NCBI RefSeq assembly: GCF_003056725.1
Contig: NZ_QBKZ01000015.1
Location: forward strand, 564,486 to 628,485
Source: Mangrovicoccus ximenensis
GTDB lineage: Bacteria; Pseudomonadota; Alphaproteobacteria; Rhodobacterales; Rhodobacteraceae
Length of the DNA: 64,000 nt
Reading direction: 5' to 3'
Positions 36,352-44,529 of the stretch are shown in pieces (positions within the stretch are counted from its first letter, which is position 1; the number at the start of each line of letters is the position of its first letter). The notes beneath the pieces were generated by a model. It saw only the letters and a list, made by a program, of their open reading frames with translations. It did not search any database and was not told where the DNA came from. A program made the position numbers and the translations under genes.

Positions 36352-37530
36352 ATGCGAACACTTGCCTCCGTCCTTGCCGTTGTTGCCGTAGCGGCAGCGC
36401 CGGCAATCGCCCAGGATGCGTCCTGGGAGACCGAGGGTCTCACCGGCGATGCCATCACCATCGGCGTGATGGGCCCGTTTTCCGGAAATGCCTCCTCCTA
36501 CAGCAAGGCGCTGATCGGGATGATGGCCTATTACGACAAGATCAACGAGGAAGGCGGCGTTCACGGCCGCAAGCTGGTCGCGGTGCAGGAAGACACCGCC
36601 TGCGACAGCGCCAAGGGGCTGGCCGCCGCCAAGAAGCTGATTTCGCAGGACAAGGTCTTCATGCTGCAGGGCAATTCCTGCTCGGGCGTGGCGCTGGCGC
36701 TGCGGCCGACGATCGAGGAAGCGGGCCTGCCGTGGATCGTCGCCCATGCGGTCAGCGACTCGATCTCCGATCCGCTGGCAAGGAACATCTTCCACGGCGT
36801 GCCGACCGGCGGCGCCAATGGCCGGGCGATGGCCGCCTTCGTGCTCTCGAAGCCCGATACAAAGAACGTCGCGGTCATCGAGCACTCGAACGACTGGGCG
36901 CACAGCTATTCCAATCCGGCCCGCGCCTATCTGGAAGAGCACGGCGTCACGCCCTCGCTCGACCTGACCATGGAACGCGGCCAGACCGATGCCACCGCCC
37001 AGGTGCTGAAGCTGCGCCAGCAGAAGCCCGATTTCATCATCGCCGCGCTCTACGAGGCCGAGACCGCCATCTTCCTGCGCGACCTGAAGAAATACGGGCT
37101 GGGCGACATTCCGGTCATGGGCACCGCGGGCACCGACCTTGAAAACACGCTCAAGCGCACCGGCGATTTCGACACGGTGAAGAACTACTACGTGATCCAT
37201 TCCTACGTGGACAATCTCGACGGGCCGAAGATGGAGCCCTGGGGCGAGATGATCCACAAATACTATCCCGACGAGGAGCTTTCGACCTTCTCCTTCGTCT
37301 CGATCGGCTCGGCCGAGGCGCTGGTCGCCGCGCTCGAGGCCGCCGGACCCGACCTGACCCGGTCGAAGCTGATGGCGGCACTGGAAGAGGTCCGCGATTT
37401 CGACACTGGAATCCTCTCGGATCCGATCACCTGGACGCCGGAGGATCACCAAGGCGTCAAGGGCTCTGCCGTGGCGGGCTTCGTCGATGGCGAGCCGACC
37501 GTGCTCAAGGCCTGGGGCCAGCCCTACTGA
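36352..37530 (+). CDS. livK: Liv-type ABC transporter substrate-binding protein
   Basis: This 392-residue periplasmic binding protein has a signal peptide (RTLASVLAVVAVAAAPAIAQ) and the Peripla_BP_6 pattern ITIGVMGPFSGNASSYSKAL, NEEGGVHGRKLVAVQEDTAC and GNSCSGVALALRPTIEEAGL. ATG at 36352 has AGGAG at good spacing. An upstream frame would place 23 residues before the signal. The family binds branched-chain amino acids, amides or aromatic acids. The ligand here is unknown. Confidence 0.9.
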   Translation: MRTLASVLAVVAVAAAPAIAQDASWETEGLTGDAITIGVMGPFSGNASSYSKALIGMMAYYDKINEEGGVHGRKLVAVQEDTACDSAKGLAAAKKLISQDKVFMLQGNSCSGVALALRPTIEEAGLPWIVAHAVSDSISDPLARNIFHGVPTGGANGRAMAAFVLSKPDTKNVAVIEHSNDWAHSYSNPARAYLEEHGVTPSLDLTMERGQTDATAQVLKLRQQKPDFIIAALYEAETAIFLRDLKKYGLGDIPVMGTAGTDLENTLKRTGDFDTVKNYYVIHSYVDNLDGPKMEPWGEMIHKYYPDEELSTFSFVSIGSAEALVAALEAAGPDLTRSKLMAALEEVRDFDTGILSDPITWTPEDHQGVKGSAVAGFVDGEPTVLKAWGQPY

Positions 37531-37586
37531 TCCCCTGACCGCCGGGCGCGGCGCGCCCGGCCCATCCCATCCAAGGAGCAGACAAG

Positions 37587-38364
37587 ATGCTGTTGCAGCT
37601 CACCCTGGGAGGGCTTTCCCAGGGCATGATCTATGCGCTCGTCGCGCTGTCGCTGACGGTGGTCTACCGCTCGACGACGGTGGTGAATTTCGGCCATGGC
37701 GATTTCGTGATGGCAGGGGCCTTCCTGTCCTACGTCCTCGTCGTGCTAGCCGGGATCGCCTTCCTGCCCGCCGCTGCGCTGGCGATGATCGCCATGTTCG
37801 TCCTCGGGCTTCTCTTCAACCGCGGCCTGATCCGTCCCGTGAAGGGCGGGCCGCATATCGGCCTGGCGCTGATGTGCATCGCGGCGGGCTACCTCTTGCG
37901 CGGCATCGCGCGGATGGTCTGGGGCCGCGAGGTGCTGCCGATGCCCCCCGTGTTCGACATGGACCCGATCTTCCTCGGCGATCTGGTCATCACCGGCGAC
38001 GCCGTCTTCATCATCGGCACGGTGCTGGTGCTGCTCCTCGTCTTCTTCGGGCTGCTGGCGCTGACCGATCTCGGCAAGATGGTGCAGGCGGTCTACCAGA
38101 GCCCGCGCGGCGCGCGGCTGATCGGCCTGAATGTCGAGCGGTTCGACGATTTCGCCTGGGGCGTGGGCGCGGCGCTCGGCGCGCTCGGCGGCATCCTGGT
38201 GGCGCCGGTCTCGCTGCTGCATCCGGACCTTGGCGCGGCCTTCCTGATCAAGGGCTTTGCCGCGATGACGCTGGGCGGCTTCGGGTCGCTGGGCGGCGCG
38301 GTGCTGGGCGGGGTGCTCCTCGGCATCGCCGAGCAATATGCCGGGGCCTATGTCGACACCGCGC
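37587..38364 (+). pseudogene. livH: livH, 5' piece
   Basis: This is the first ~259 residues of a LivH-type permease: LSQGMIYALVALSLTVVYRS, VVNFGHGDFVMAGAFLSYVL, QSPRGARLIGLNVERFDDFA and GGFGSLGGAVLGGVLLGIAE. It stops at EQYAGAYVDTA, where antisense yceD begins near 38365. The missing 35 or so residues are at 35307-35424 on the other strand. A ribosome-binding site AAGGAGCAG precedes the ATG, and livK lies 56 bp upstream. Confidence 0.88.
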
Positions 38365-38369
38365 TCGTG

Positions 38370-38780
38370 CATCACCTCCGTCAGGTCGAGCACCCTGGGC
38401 AGCGGCTCGGCGCTGTCGTCTTCGGGCATTTCCGCCTCGCCGGCTTCGTCGGGCTCTTCCCAGACCGCGAGATAGCGCCGCTCGGTGTCTTCCTCGAGCC
38501 GCGTCGTCACCGGGGCGAGGGTGACTGTGCAGGGCTGCACCACGGTGGCGCCCAGATGCGCTTCGAGCCGCCAGTCGCGGCTGCTTTCGGGCAGGAGGCG
38601 GCCTTCGAAGCGCAGCTTGCGCAGGCCGAGCAGTTCCAGGTCGCCGCGCAGCGCCTCGAGCGCGGCGGCATCGGGTTCCAGCCGGAAGGCGGCGCCTTCG
38701 CGGGGCAGCTTGGAGAAGACGATCTCGGTGCCCTCGATTCGGTCGGGCCCCTGGCCTTTGTCTGTGGCTCTTGTGGTCAT
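38370..38780 (-). pseudogene. yceD: YceD/DUF177 family protein, 3' end missing
   Basis: The first ~135 residues of a DUF177 protein are present, with VVQPCTVTLAPVTTRLEEDT, ERRYLAVWEEPDEAGEAEMP and PLPRVLDLTEVM. Then the sequence changes to livH antisense. DUF177 proteins link to 23S rRNA and large-subunit biogenesis and usually precede rpmF-plsX, which are absent. A GGAAGGATGC site precedes the ATG at 38778-38780. It is divergent from bamE, an arrangement common in relatives. Confidence 0.78.
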
Positions 38781-38893
38781 GGCTGCATCCTTCCTTGAAG
38801 TGGGGCGCCGGCTTGGATAACTCGGGGAACAGCATGCGGGCAAGCCGGCAGGACCGGCGGACCGCGCAACCGGAACGGACGGAAGTGCAGGTG

Positions 38894-39361
38894 ATGACGG
38901 TGGGTCGTATCAAGAGCGCGATTCTGGGCACGGGCCTGGCAACGGCCCTGGCGGGGCTCTCGGCCTGCACCACGATGGTCGACAATTACGGCTACGTGCC
39001 GACGGACATGCAGCTGCAGGAGATCCAGGTGGGCGGCGACACCCGCGAAAGCGTCGCCGACAAGGTGGGCATGCCGCCGCTCGAGGATTTCCGCCGCGAC
39101 AATGTCTGGTACTACATCGCCAGCAAGACCGAGACCTATGCCTGGCGCGCGCCGGAAACCGTCGACCGCCAGGTGGTGGCGATCCGCTTCGCCGACGGCG
39201 GCTCGGTCTCGAACATCGAGCGGTTCGGGCTGGAGGACGGCGAGGTGGTGACCCTGTCGCGCCGCGTCACCGAAAGCGCCGTGCCCGACATGGGCTTCCT
39301 GCGCGGCCTGTTCAGCAATACCTCGCTGGCGCCGTCCCTGCCGAGCGAAGACGCGCTCTGA
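38894..39361 (+). CDS. bamE: Outer-membrane assembly lipoprotein BamE
   Basis: This 155-residue lipoprotein has a signal peptide and lipobox (LAGLSACTTM). The SmpA/OmlA fold follows: PTDMQLQEIQVGGDTRESVA, KVGMPPLEDFRRDNVWYYIA and DRQVVAIRFADGGSVSNIER. It belongs to the BAM complex that inserts beta-barrel proteins. ATG at 38894 was chosen to put the signal peptide at the N-terminus. The gene is complete, but its 3' neighbour dnaX lacks its 5' part. Confidence 0.88.
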   Translation: MTVGRIKSAILGTGLATALAGLSACTTMVDNYGYVPTDMQLQEIQVGGDTRESVADKVGMPPLEDFRRDNVWYYIASKTETYAWRAPETVDRQVVAIRFADGGSVSNIERFGLEDGEVVTLSRRVTESAVPDMGFLRGLFSNTSLAPSLPSEDAL

Positions 39362-39364
39362 GCA

Positions 39365-39948
39365 CGGAGGCGACCGCGGGCGCGGGCGGGCGCTACCGCC
39401 TGCGGGCGGCGCGCAGCCCCGCCCCCGTCGCCCGCGCCGCGGCACCGGTGCGGATGGCAGGCGGTACCGCCGCCCAGCCGGTGGCACAGGCAGCCCCCGC
39501 GCTTTCGGCCTTCCCCAGCTTCGAGGCGGTTCTGGAGCTGATCCGCGACAAGCGCGACATGCACCTTCTGGTCGAGGCCGAGACCGGCATCCGCCTGGTC
39601 TCCTACAGCCCCGGCCGGATCGAGTTCACCCCCGCCCCCGGGGCGGCGCGCGACCTCGCCTCCAAGCTCGGCATGAAGCTGCAGCAATGGACCGGCGCCC
39701 GCTGGGCCGTGTCGGTCTCGAATGCGGGCGGCGCGCCGACCGTGGCCGAGGCCCGCGATGCCGAGAAGGCGGATGCGCTCGACCATGCCCGCAGCCATCC
39801 CGGCATCGCCGCGGTGCTCGCCGCGCTGCCTGGGGCGCGGCTGGTCGAGGTGCTGCCGGTGCCCACACCCGAGGAAGCCGCCGCCGCCGAGGCGCTGCCG
39901 GAAATCGAGGAAATCGACGACGACTGGGATCCCTTCGAGTCGGAATGA
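39365..39948 (+). pseudogene. dnaX: DNA polymerase III gamma/tau subunit, C-terminal fragment
   Basis: A frame open from directly after bamE encodes an Ala/Pro-rich linker followed by the tau C-terminal domain (FPSFEAVLELIRDKRDMHLL, GIRLVSYSPGRIEFTPAPGA, SKLGMKLQQWTGARWAVSVS) and the acidic ending EIDDDWDPFESE. The ATPase clamp-loader half is missing, so the gene is cut just after the bamE stop. The link to ybaB 78 bp downstream is the normal dnaX-ybaB arrangement. Confidence 0.8.
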
Positions 39949-40026
39949 GCGGCGCCTGCGGCTTGTGCACGGACCCGTGAGTCCCTAGATCCGCCGGGAA
40001 CACGCGAACCATACGGGAGAACCGCG

Positions 40027-40374
40027 ATGCTGAAAGGTCTGGGCGCCCTGGGCGACATGGGCAAGATGATGAAGGCCGCGCAGGAGATGCAGTCGAAGAT
40101 GGCCGCACTCCAGGACGAGCTCGACACCATCATCGTCGAGGGCGAATCCGGCGCGGGCCTGGTGCGCGCCACCGCCACCGCCAAGGGCGAGCTGAAGAGC
40201 CTGGAAATCGACCCCAAGGTCTTCTCGCCCGAGGACAAGGAAATGGCCGAAGACCTGATCCTCGCCGCGATCAAGGACACCCAGGCCCGCGCCTCGAAGC
40301 GCGCCCAGTCCGAGATGGGCAAGCTCGCCGAGAGCATGGGCCTGCCTGCCGACATGAAGCTGCCGGGCATGTGA
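40027..40374 (+). CDS. ybaB: YbaB/EbfC nucleoid-associated protein
   Basis: This 115-residue DNA-binding protein has the family form: MLKGLGALGDMGKMMKAAQE, coiled helix MQSKMAALQDELDTI, and LVRATATAKGELKSLEIDPK. It binds DNA and organises the nucleoid, and is usually coupled to DnaX and RecR. GGGAG precedes the ATG. recR, the usual next gene, is absent because the sequence changes near 40385. Confidence 0.93.
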   Translation: MLKGLGALGDMGKMMKAAQEMQSKMAALQDELDTIIVEGESGAGLVRATATAKGELKSLEIDPKVFSPEDKEMAEDLILAAIKDTQARASKRAQSEMGKLAESMGLPADMKLPGM

Positions 40375-40384
40375 GCCCGCCGCC

Positions 40385-41151
40385 CGCGGCGCCGCCTTGC
40401 GGTGCCCGGGCCCGTCCGGGAGCACGGTCTTCCCCGGCCGCCCCCGGGCGGGCTTGCCGTCGCCGCCGGAGGCCGGGCTGGCGAAGGGGGCCTTGTCCTC
40501 GGCGAAGCCGGGCAGCGGCAGCGCGGGGGCCGGCGCGTCTTCGCTGCGGCGGTTCTGCAGGGTGAGGCCGGTTTTCAGGAGCGGAGCGCTGGCGGGCTCG
40601 ATGCCGGCGATCAGGGGCTCGACGCTCATTTCGGTGACGGAGAAGCGGCGGGGGGTGCGGCCGATCTCGCCGTCATAGACGAGGCAGCCAAGAGCGCGGC
40701 TGACATCGCCGAGATCGGATTTCAGGGGCAGGATGAGAAGCTGGGCTTCGTTCTGCGGCTTGCCGATGCCACGTTCGGCAAGAAGGTCGAACCGTGCAAT
40801 GGACGGCTCCTCGAATACGTGTTCCAGCGCGTCGGATACCTGCCGGCGCGCGTCAGGTACGAAGAACGAGGTCAGCGGCATGCCGCGGACTTCCATGCCC
40901 ATCAGGTCGTTCAGATGCATCCCGGCGAGGCGGAAGCGGGCCATTCCGGGCGCGATGCGCTCCAGGATGAACGCGAATTCCAGCGCCTTGTCGATGCCGC
41001 GCGGATCCACGTCCGAGCGGTTCGGAACCACCCGGCCATTGCGCAGGCCGTGCCAGTAGGCTTCCAGTTGTGAAATTGCGCTGTGCTGCATCGTAGATTT
41101 GTAGGATTTCAGAGATACGATGTCTTTATCCTGCGTCCCGTCGTTCGCCAT
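40385..41151 (-). pseudogene. PAS-domain protein (PAS_5 type), 3' end uncertain
   Basis: Around 250 residues starting MANDGTQDKDIVSLKSYKST include a PAS_5-type domain: AYWHGLRNGRVVPNRSDVDP, LEFAFILERIAPGMARFRLA, GMEVRGMPLTSFFVPDARRQ. A proline-rich tail follows. The frame then continues antisense through ybaB, which is not plausible, so the true end is lost near 40385. The PAS_5 family is widespread in alphaproteobacteria and its signalling partner is unknown. An ATG five codons upstream (41164-41166) is an alternative. Confidence 0.7.
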
Positions 41152-41296
41152 GTCCCGCTCGTCCATTCCAATTTAACACATAAGCGATGCGACGCCTAAG
41201 AAGATTTGCGCGACCGTGGCGCGACGCATCAGGTTGAACCGAATGTGGCATGAATTTGAGACAATTGCCCTTGCTATCCTAATGATTGGTTAATGA

Positions 41297-41420
41297 ATGA
41301 CCCTTTCCTCGATGACCGGCTTTGCAGTTCAAGAGGTTGCGATCAGCGGCGAAACCTGGAGCTGGAGCCTGCGCGCCGCCGCCGCGCCGGGGCGGCGGCT
41401 CGAGCTGCGGCTGGCGGAGG
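41297..41420 (+). pseudogene. yicC: YicC N-terminal fragment
   Basis: The frame begins MTLSSMTGFAVQEVAISGET and continues WSWSLRA, the unmistakable opening of YicC-type endoribonuclease-related proteins. After about 40 residues the plus-strand sequence switches to a SecA-type ATPase in another frame. About 85% of the gene is missing. The preceding 130 bp (41167-41296) form a divergent promoter region without clear boxes. Confidence 0.75.
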
Positions 41421-41424
41421 GCTG

Positions 41425-42520
41425 CGAGGCACAGCATCGCGGCGGGCATTGCGCTGGCGCGCGAGGCCAGCGCGCGGGAAATCGGGCTGCGGCAGTACCG
41501 CTGCCAGATCCGCGGCGCGCTCGCCATGCTCGACGGCCGCCTGATCGAGATGGATACCGGCGAGGGCAAGACGATCACCGCCGGGCTCGCCGCCGCCACC
41601 GCGGCGCTCGCGGGCATTCCGGTGCATGTGATCACGGTCAACAACTACCTGGCCGAACGCGATGCCGAGACGCTCGCGCCGGTCTACCGGCGGCTCGGGC
41701 TGCGCGTCGGGGTCATCCTCGACGGCATGGACCGCCCCGCCCGGCGCGAAGCCTACCGCGCCTCGGTGACCTACGGGTCGAATTCCGAAATGGCCTTCGA
41801 TTACCTGCGCGACCGGATCGGCTTCGGTGCCTCCGGGCCGAACGCGGTCGAAAGCCGCCTGCGCCGGATCGCCGATCCGGGCGCCGCGGCGGACGGCCCG
41901 GTGATGCGCGGGCTGCATTTCGCCATCGTCGACGAGGCTGACAGCGTCCTGGTCGACGAGGCGCGCACGCCGCTGATCATCTCGCGGATGAGCGATGCCG
42001 AGGAAGAGGCTGCCTGGGCGATGCGGGCGCTCGGTCTCGCGCAGGCGCTGGAGCGGGACATCGACTACCGGCTCGTCGCCGAGGAGCGCCGGGTGATGCT
42101 GACGGAGGAGGGCCGCGCGCGCATTGGCGAGCTCGTCGCGGAGGAGGACGGGCTCTGGCAGAGCGCGATCCGCCGCGAGGAAGTGGTCACCCAGGCGCTG
42201 AGCGTGCTGCACATCTTCAAGCGCGGCGACCAGTACCTGGTGCGCGACGGCAAGGTGCAGATCGTCGACGAATATACCGGCCACCTGCAGCCCGACCGCT
42301 CCTGGTCCGACGGGCTGCACCAGCTGGTCCAGGCCGCCGAGGCGGTCGAGATCACCGGCCAGAACCTCGCCGTGGCGCGGATGACCTACCAGCGGCTCTA
42401 CCGCCGCTACGTCCACCTCTGCGGCATGACCGGCACGGCGCGCGAGGTCTCGGGCGAGCTGCGCGCGGTCTACGGGCTGGTCACCGAGCGGGTGCCGCCG
42501 CGCAAGCCGTCGCGGCTGCC
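41425..42520 (+). pseudogene. SecA-type translocation ATPase, internal fragment
   Basis: About 365 residues of the SecA motor are present. They start near ALAREASAREIGLRQYRCQI and include Walker A MDTGEGKTITAGLAAATAAL, VITVNNYLAERDAETLAPVY, DEAD-type IVDEADSVLVDEARTPLIIS and HLCGMTGTAREVSGELRAVY. The divergence (for example GEGKTITAGL and NNYLAERD) resembles accessory SecA-like proteins rather than housekeeping SecA. Both ends are missing: 5' at the yicC join and 3' near 42520, where an antisense lipoprotein gene takes over. Confidence 0.8.
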
Positions 42521-42799
42521 GAGGTTGCGCGCCAGCGCCAGCGTCGCGCCGCGCTCGGGCGTGTCGGCCCAGATCTCCTTGGGATCGGCCTTCACCGAGC
42601 CGTCGGCCTGCAGCAGCGCGATGCCGTCGGCGGCCGAGGCGTATTGCGGCAGCGAGATGTCGCGGATCTCCACCGAGCTGACCATCGGCGCGAGCCGCAG
42701 CTCCGAGGTTGGCGCGTCGAGCAGGAACTGCGTCGGCGGCGTCGTGCAGGCGGCGGCGCCGAGGGCCAGCAGGAGCGGCAGGAAAGACAGTCGGTTCAT
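42520..42799 (-). pseudogene. pqiC: PqiC-type ABC-auxiliary lipoprotein, 3' end missing
   Basis: The first ~90 residues of a PqiC/ABC_trans_aux lipoprotein are present: signal peptide and lipobox (LLLALGAAACTTPPTQFLL), then MVSSVEIRDISLPQYASAAD and DPKEIWADTPERGATLALA. It starts 3 bp after the MCE gene, the usual order for PqiB-PqiC lipid-transport systems. The remainder is replaced by SecA-like sequence on the other strand near 42520. Confidence 0.75.
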
Positions 42800-42802
42800 G
42801 GG

Positions 42803-43508
42803 TCAGCGTCCCCGGATCAGCGCGGAAGGATTGCGTTCGATGGTGCGCGCGAGCGAGGTCACGGCGCGGGCCGCCTCGCGCATGTCGTTGATGGCCGCCA
42901 GCGTCTGCGCGTTGAAGCGCGACCGGTCGCCATAGGTGGCCAGCAGGCTCTCGCCGGTGGTCACCAGCCCGTTCAGCCGCGCCGTCAGGTCGGGCAGCGT
43001 CGCGGCGGCCGCAGATAGCGCATCGGCCGCCTCCGCCGCCGATTGCAGCGTGGCGTTGACGTTCTCGACCGTGCCGCCCTCGCGCAGTTCGGTGAGGCTG
43101 CGGGTCAGCTCGTCCAGCGTGCCGTTGAGCGAGCCGGGCAGGGCCATGGTCTCGGGCTGCGACAGGAAGCTGTCGGTCGTCGCGATGAGCGCATCGGCAT
43201 TCGCCACCAGCTCCTCGACCGGCAGGGTGTCGGCCTTGGCCACCAGATCGGAGATCTGGTCGCGCAGCGCGGGCAGGCCCTCGGCGGTGCCCTCGATCGA
43301 GGCGGTGATCGCGTCGAGCCGCTCCAGCGCCGAAACCAGCGAGGCCACGCCTTCGGAATTGTTCACCTGGTCGATCACCTCGCGCAGGCTGCCCACGGCG
43401 GCCGCCAGCTCGCCCGGCAGCGCCTGCATCCCGTCGGAGCCGAGCAGCGTGCCGGCCTCGCTGAGCGTGCGGTTGATGTTGCCGGGCAGGGCCTGGGTCT
43501 CGGGCGAT
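42803..43508 (-). pseudogene. MCE/PqiB-type lipid transport protein, C-terminal fragment
   Basis: About 235 residues of a helical, repeat-rich tail typical of MlaD/PqiB proteins are present, with three ALPG-type repeats (QALPGNINRTL, QALPGELAAAV, MALPGSLNGTL) spaced by coiled helices, ending RTIERNPSALIRGR. The N-terminal membrane anchor and MCE domain are missing. Upstream of about 43508 the frame continues in phase into transposase debris, giving a misleading giant open frame. It is followed at 3 bp by pqiC. Confidence 0.75.
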
Positions 43509-43509
43509 C

Positions 43510-43730
43510 TGCCGGGCCGGCGGCCCCGGCCTGCCGGCGCCGGATCGCCTCGCCTGAGTCCGCGGCGGGGGAGTTCGGGCCGCCGATCTTGCAACTGCTG
43601 CGGCGTCACGCCGAACTCGCGCGCGACGCTCGTCTGCGTGGCACCAGGTTCGGGCAGGCACACGACGGCCTTCTCCCTGACCTCGGCGGTGAACTGGCCG
43701 CAGGGCTGCCTGCTGGACGTGGTTCCTTTT
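43510..43730 (-). mobile_element. IS3-family OrfA transposase remnant
   Basis: The minus-strand frame reads QFTAEVREKAVVCLPEPGAT, QTSVAREFGVTPQQL, which is the IS3 OrfA helix-turn-helix. It is followed in another frame by SGEAIRRRQA, so the copy is frameshifted. No OrfB or terminal repeats are recognisable. It abuts the MCE fragment. Confidence 0.65.
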
Positions 43731-43799
43731 CCCCGAGAGCAAGGCAACTCCCAGGTCAAGCTCACCAGGAACGGAGCAGCCGGGCCCGGACAGGTAGGC

Positions 43800-44040
43800 T
43801 TACCACGAAGCCGTTCGCCAGCGGGCTCGAACCGATGGCGCCTCTCTTGCTCGCCTTGGCGGAGCGGCATCTCGTGGAGGACCTGAGGACCTTGAGGATC
43901 AGGCAGACCTGGATCGCCGCGTCGCTGTCCGCCTGCTGGCGGCCGCGACGCCCGGACGGCACCGCGTCCCGCTGCATCGACGGATCGAACCAGACGCTTT
44001 CCCGAGGCCGCGGCTTGCCGTCCCTCTGACAGGCGCATGT
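43800..44040 (-). mobile_element. IS5-family transposase remnant
   Basis: The minus-strand frame reads KPRPRESVWFDPSMQRDAV, PSGRRGRQQADSDAAIQ, VCLILKVL and, after an inserted or shifted stretch, NGFVVSL. This matches the N-terminal region of IS5-type transposases (WFD..., GRRGRQ.YSDAAIQ.CL..K.L). It is decayed and truncated at both sides. Confidence 0.6.
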
Positions 44041-44171
44041 CGTCGCTGACCGCATGTTTGGCCCCATGATCGCGGGGCGGGCGGCTGGGCCGGCGGCCTC
44101 TCCCGCGGCATTCTCCTTCGAGGGATGCGCCAGAGGGGCTGGCGCCGAGCCTCGGGAACGGGGGAGAGACC

Positions 44172-44525
44172 AAGTGCAGGCCGGCCTCTTCATCGGGCTG
44201 GATGTCCGCAAGGCGGCGATCGCGGTGGCCGCTGCGGCGGGAGGACGGGCGGCGAGGTCCGCCACCGGGGCACGGTCCCGAACCGGGCGGAGGCGGTCCG
44301 CCAACTGGCCGGGAGGCTGGGCGGCGAAGGCCGGCATCTTCGGTTCCGCCATGGCGCCGGGCCCTGCGGCCACGGGCTCCACCGGCAGCTGGCCGGGATG
44401 GGGCACGACGGCATCGTGATGGCGCCCGCGTTCGCGATCTCTCCCGAACCATGGCGTTCGATCGCTCACGCCCCGTGAAAGCTGGAGACCGCGTGAAGAC
44501 GGACCGGCGGCCTGACCTGATGCGG
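44172..44525 (+). mobile_element. IS110-family transposase remnant
   Basis: GTG at 44174 starts LFIGLDVRKAAIAVAAAAGG, the DEDD-type N-terminus. The reading then jumps frame to GGEVRHRGTVPNRAEAVRQL, RFRHGAGPCGHGLHRQLAGM and again to VKAGDRVKTDRR. These are IS110-type blocks in order with at least two frameshifts. The right side runs straight into the cut 3' end of the RTX gene near 44525-44550. Confidence 0.7.
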
Positions 44526-44529
44526 TGGA

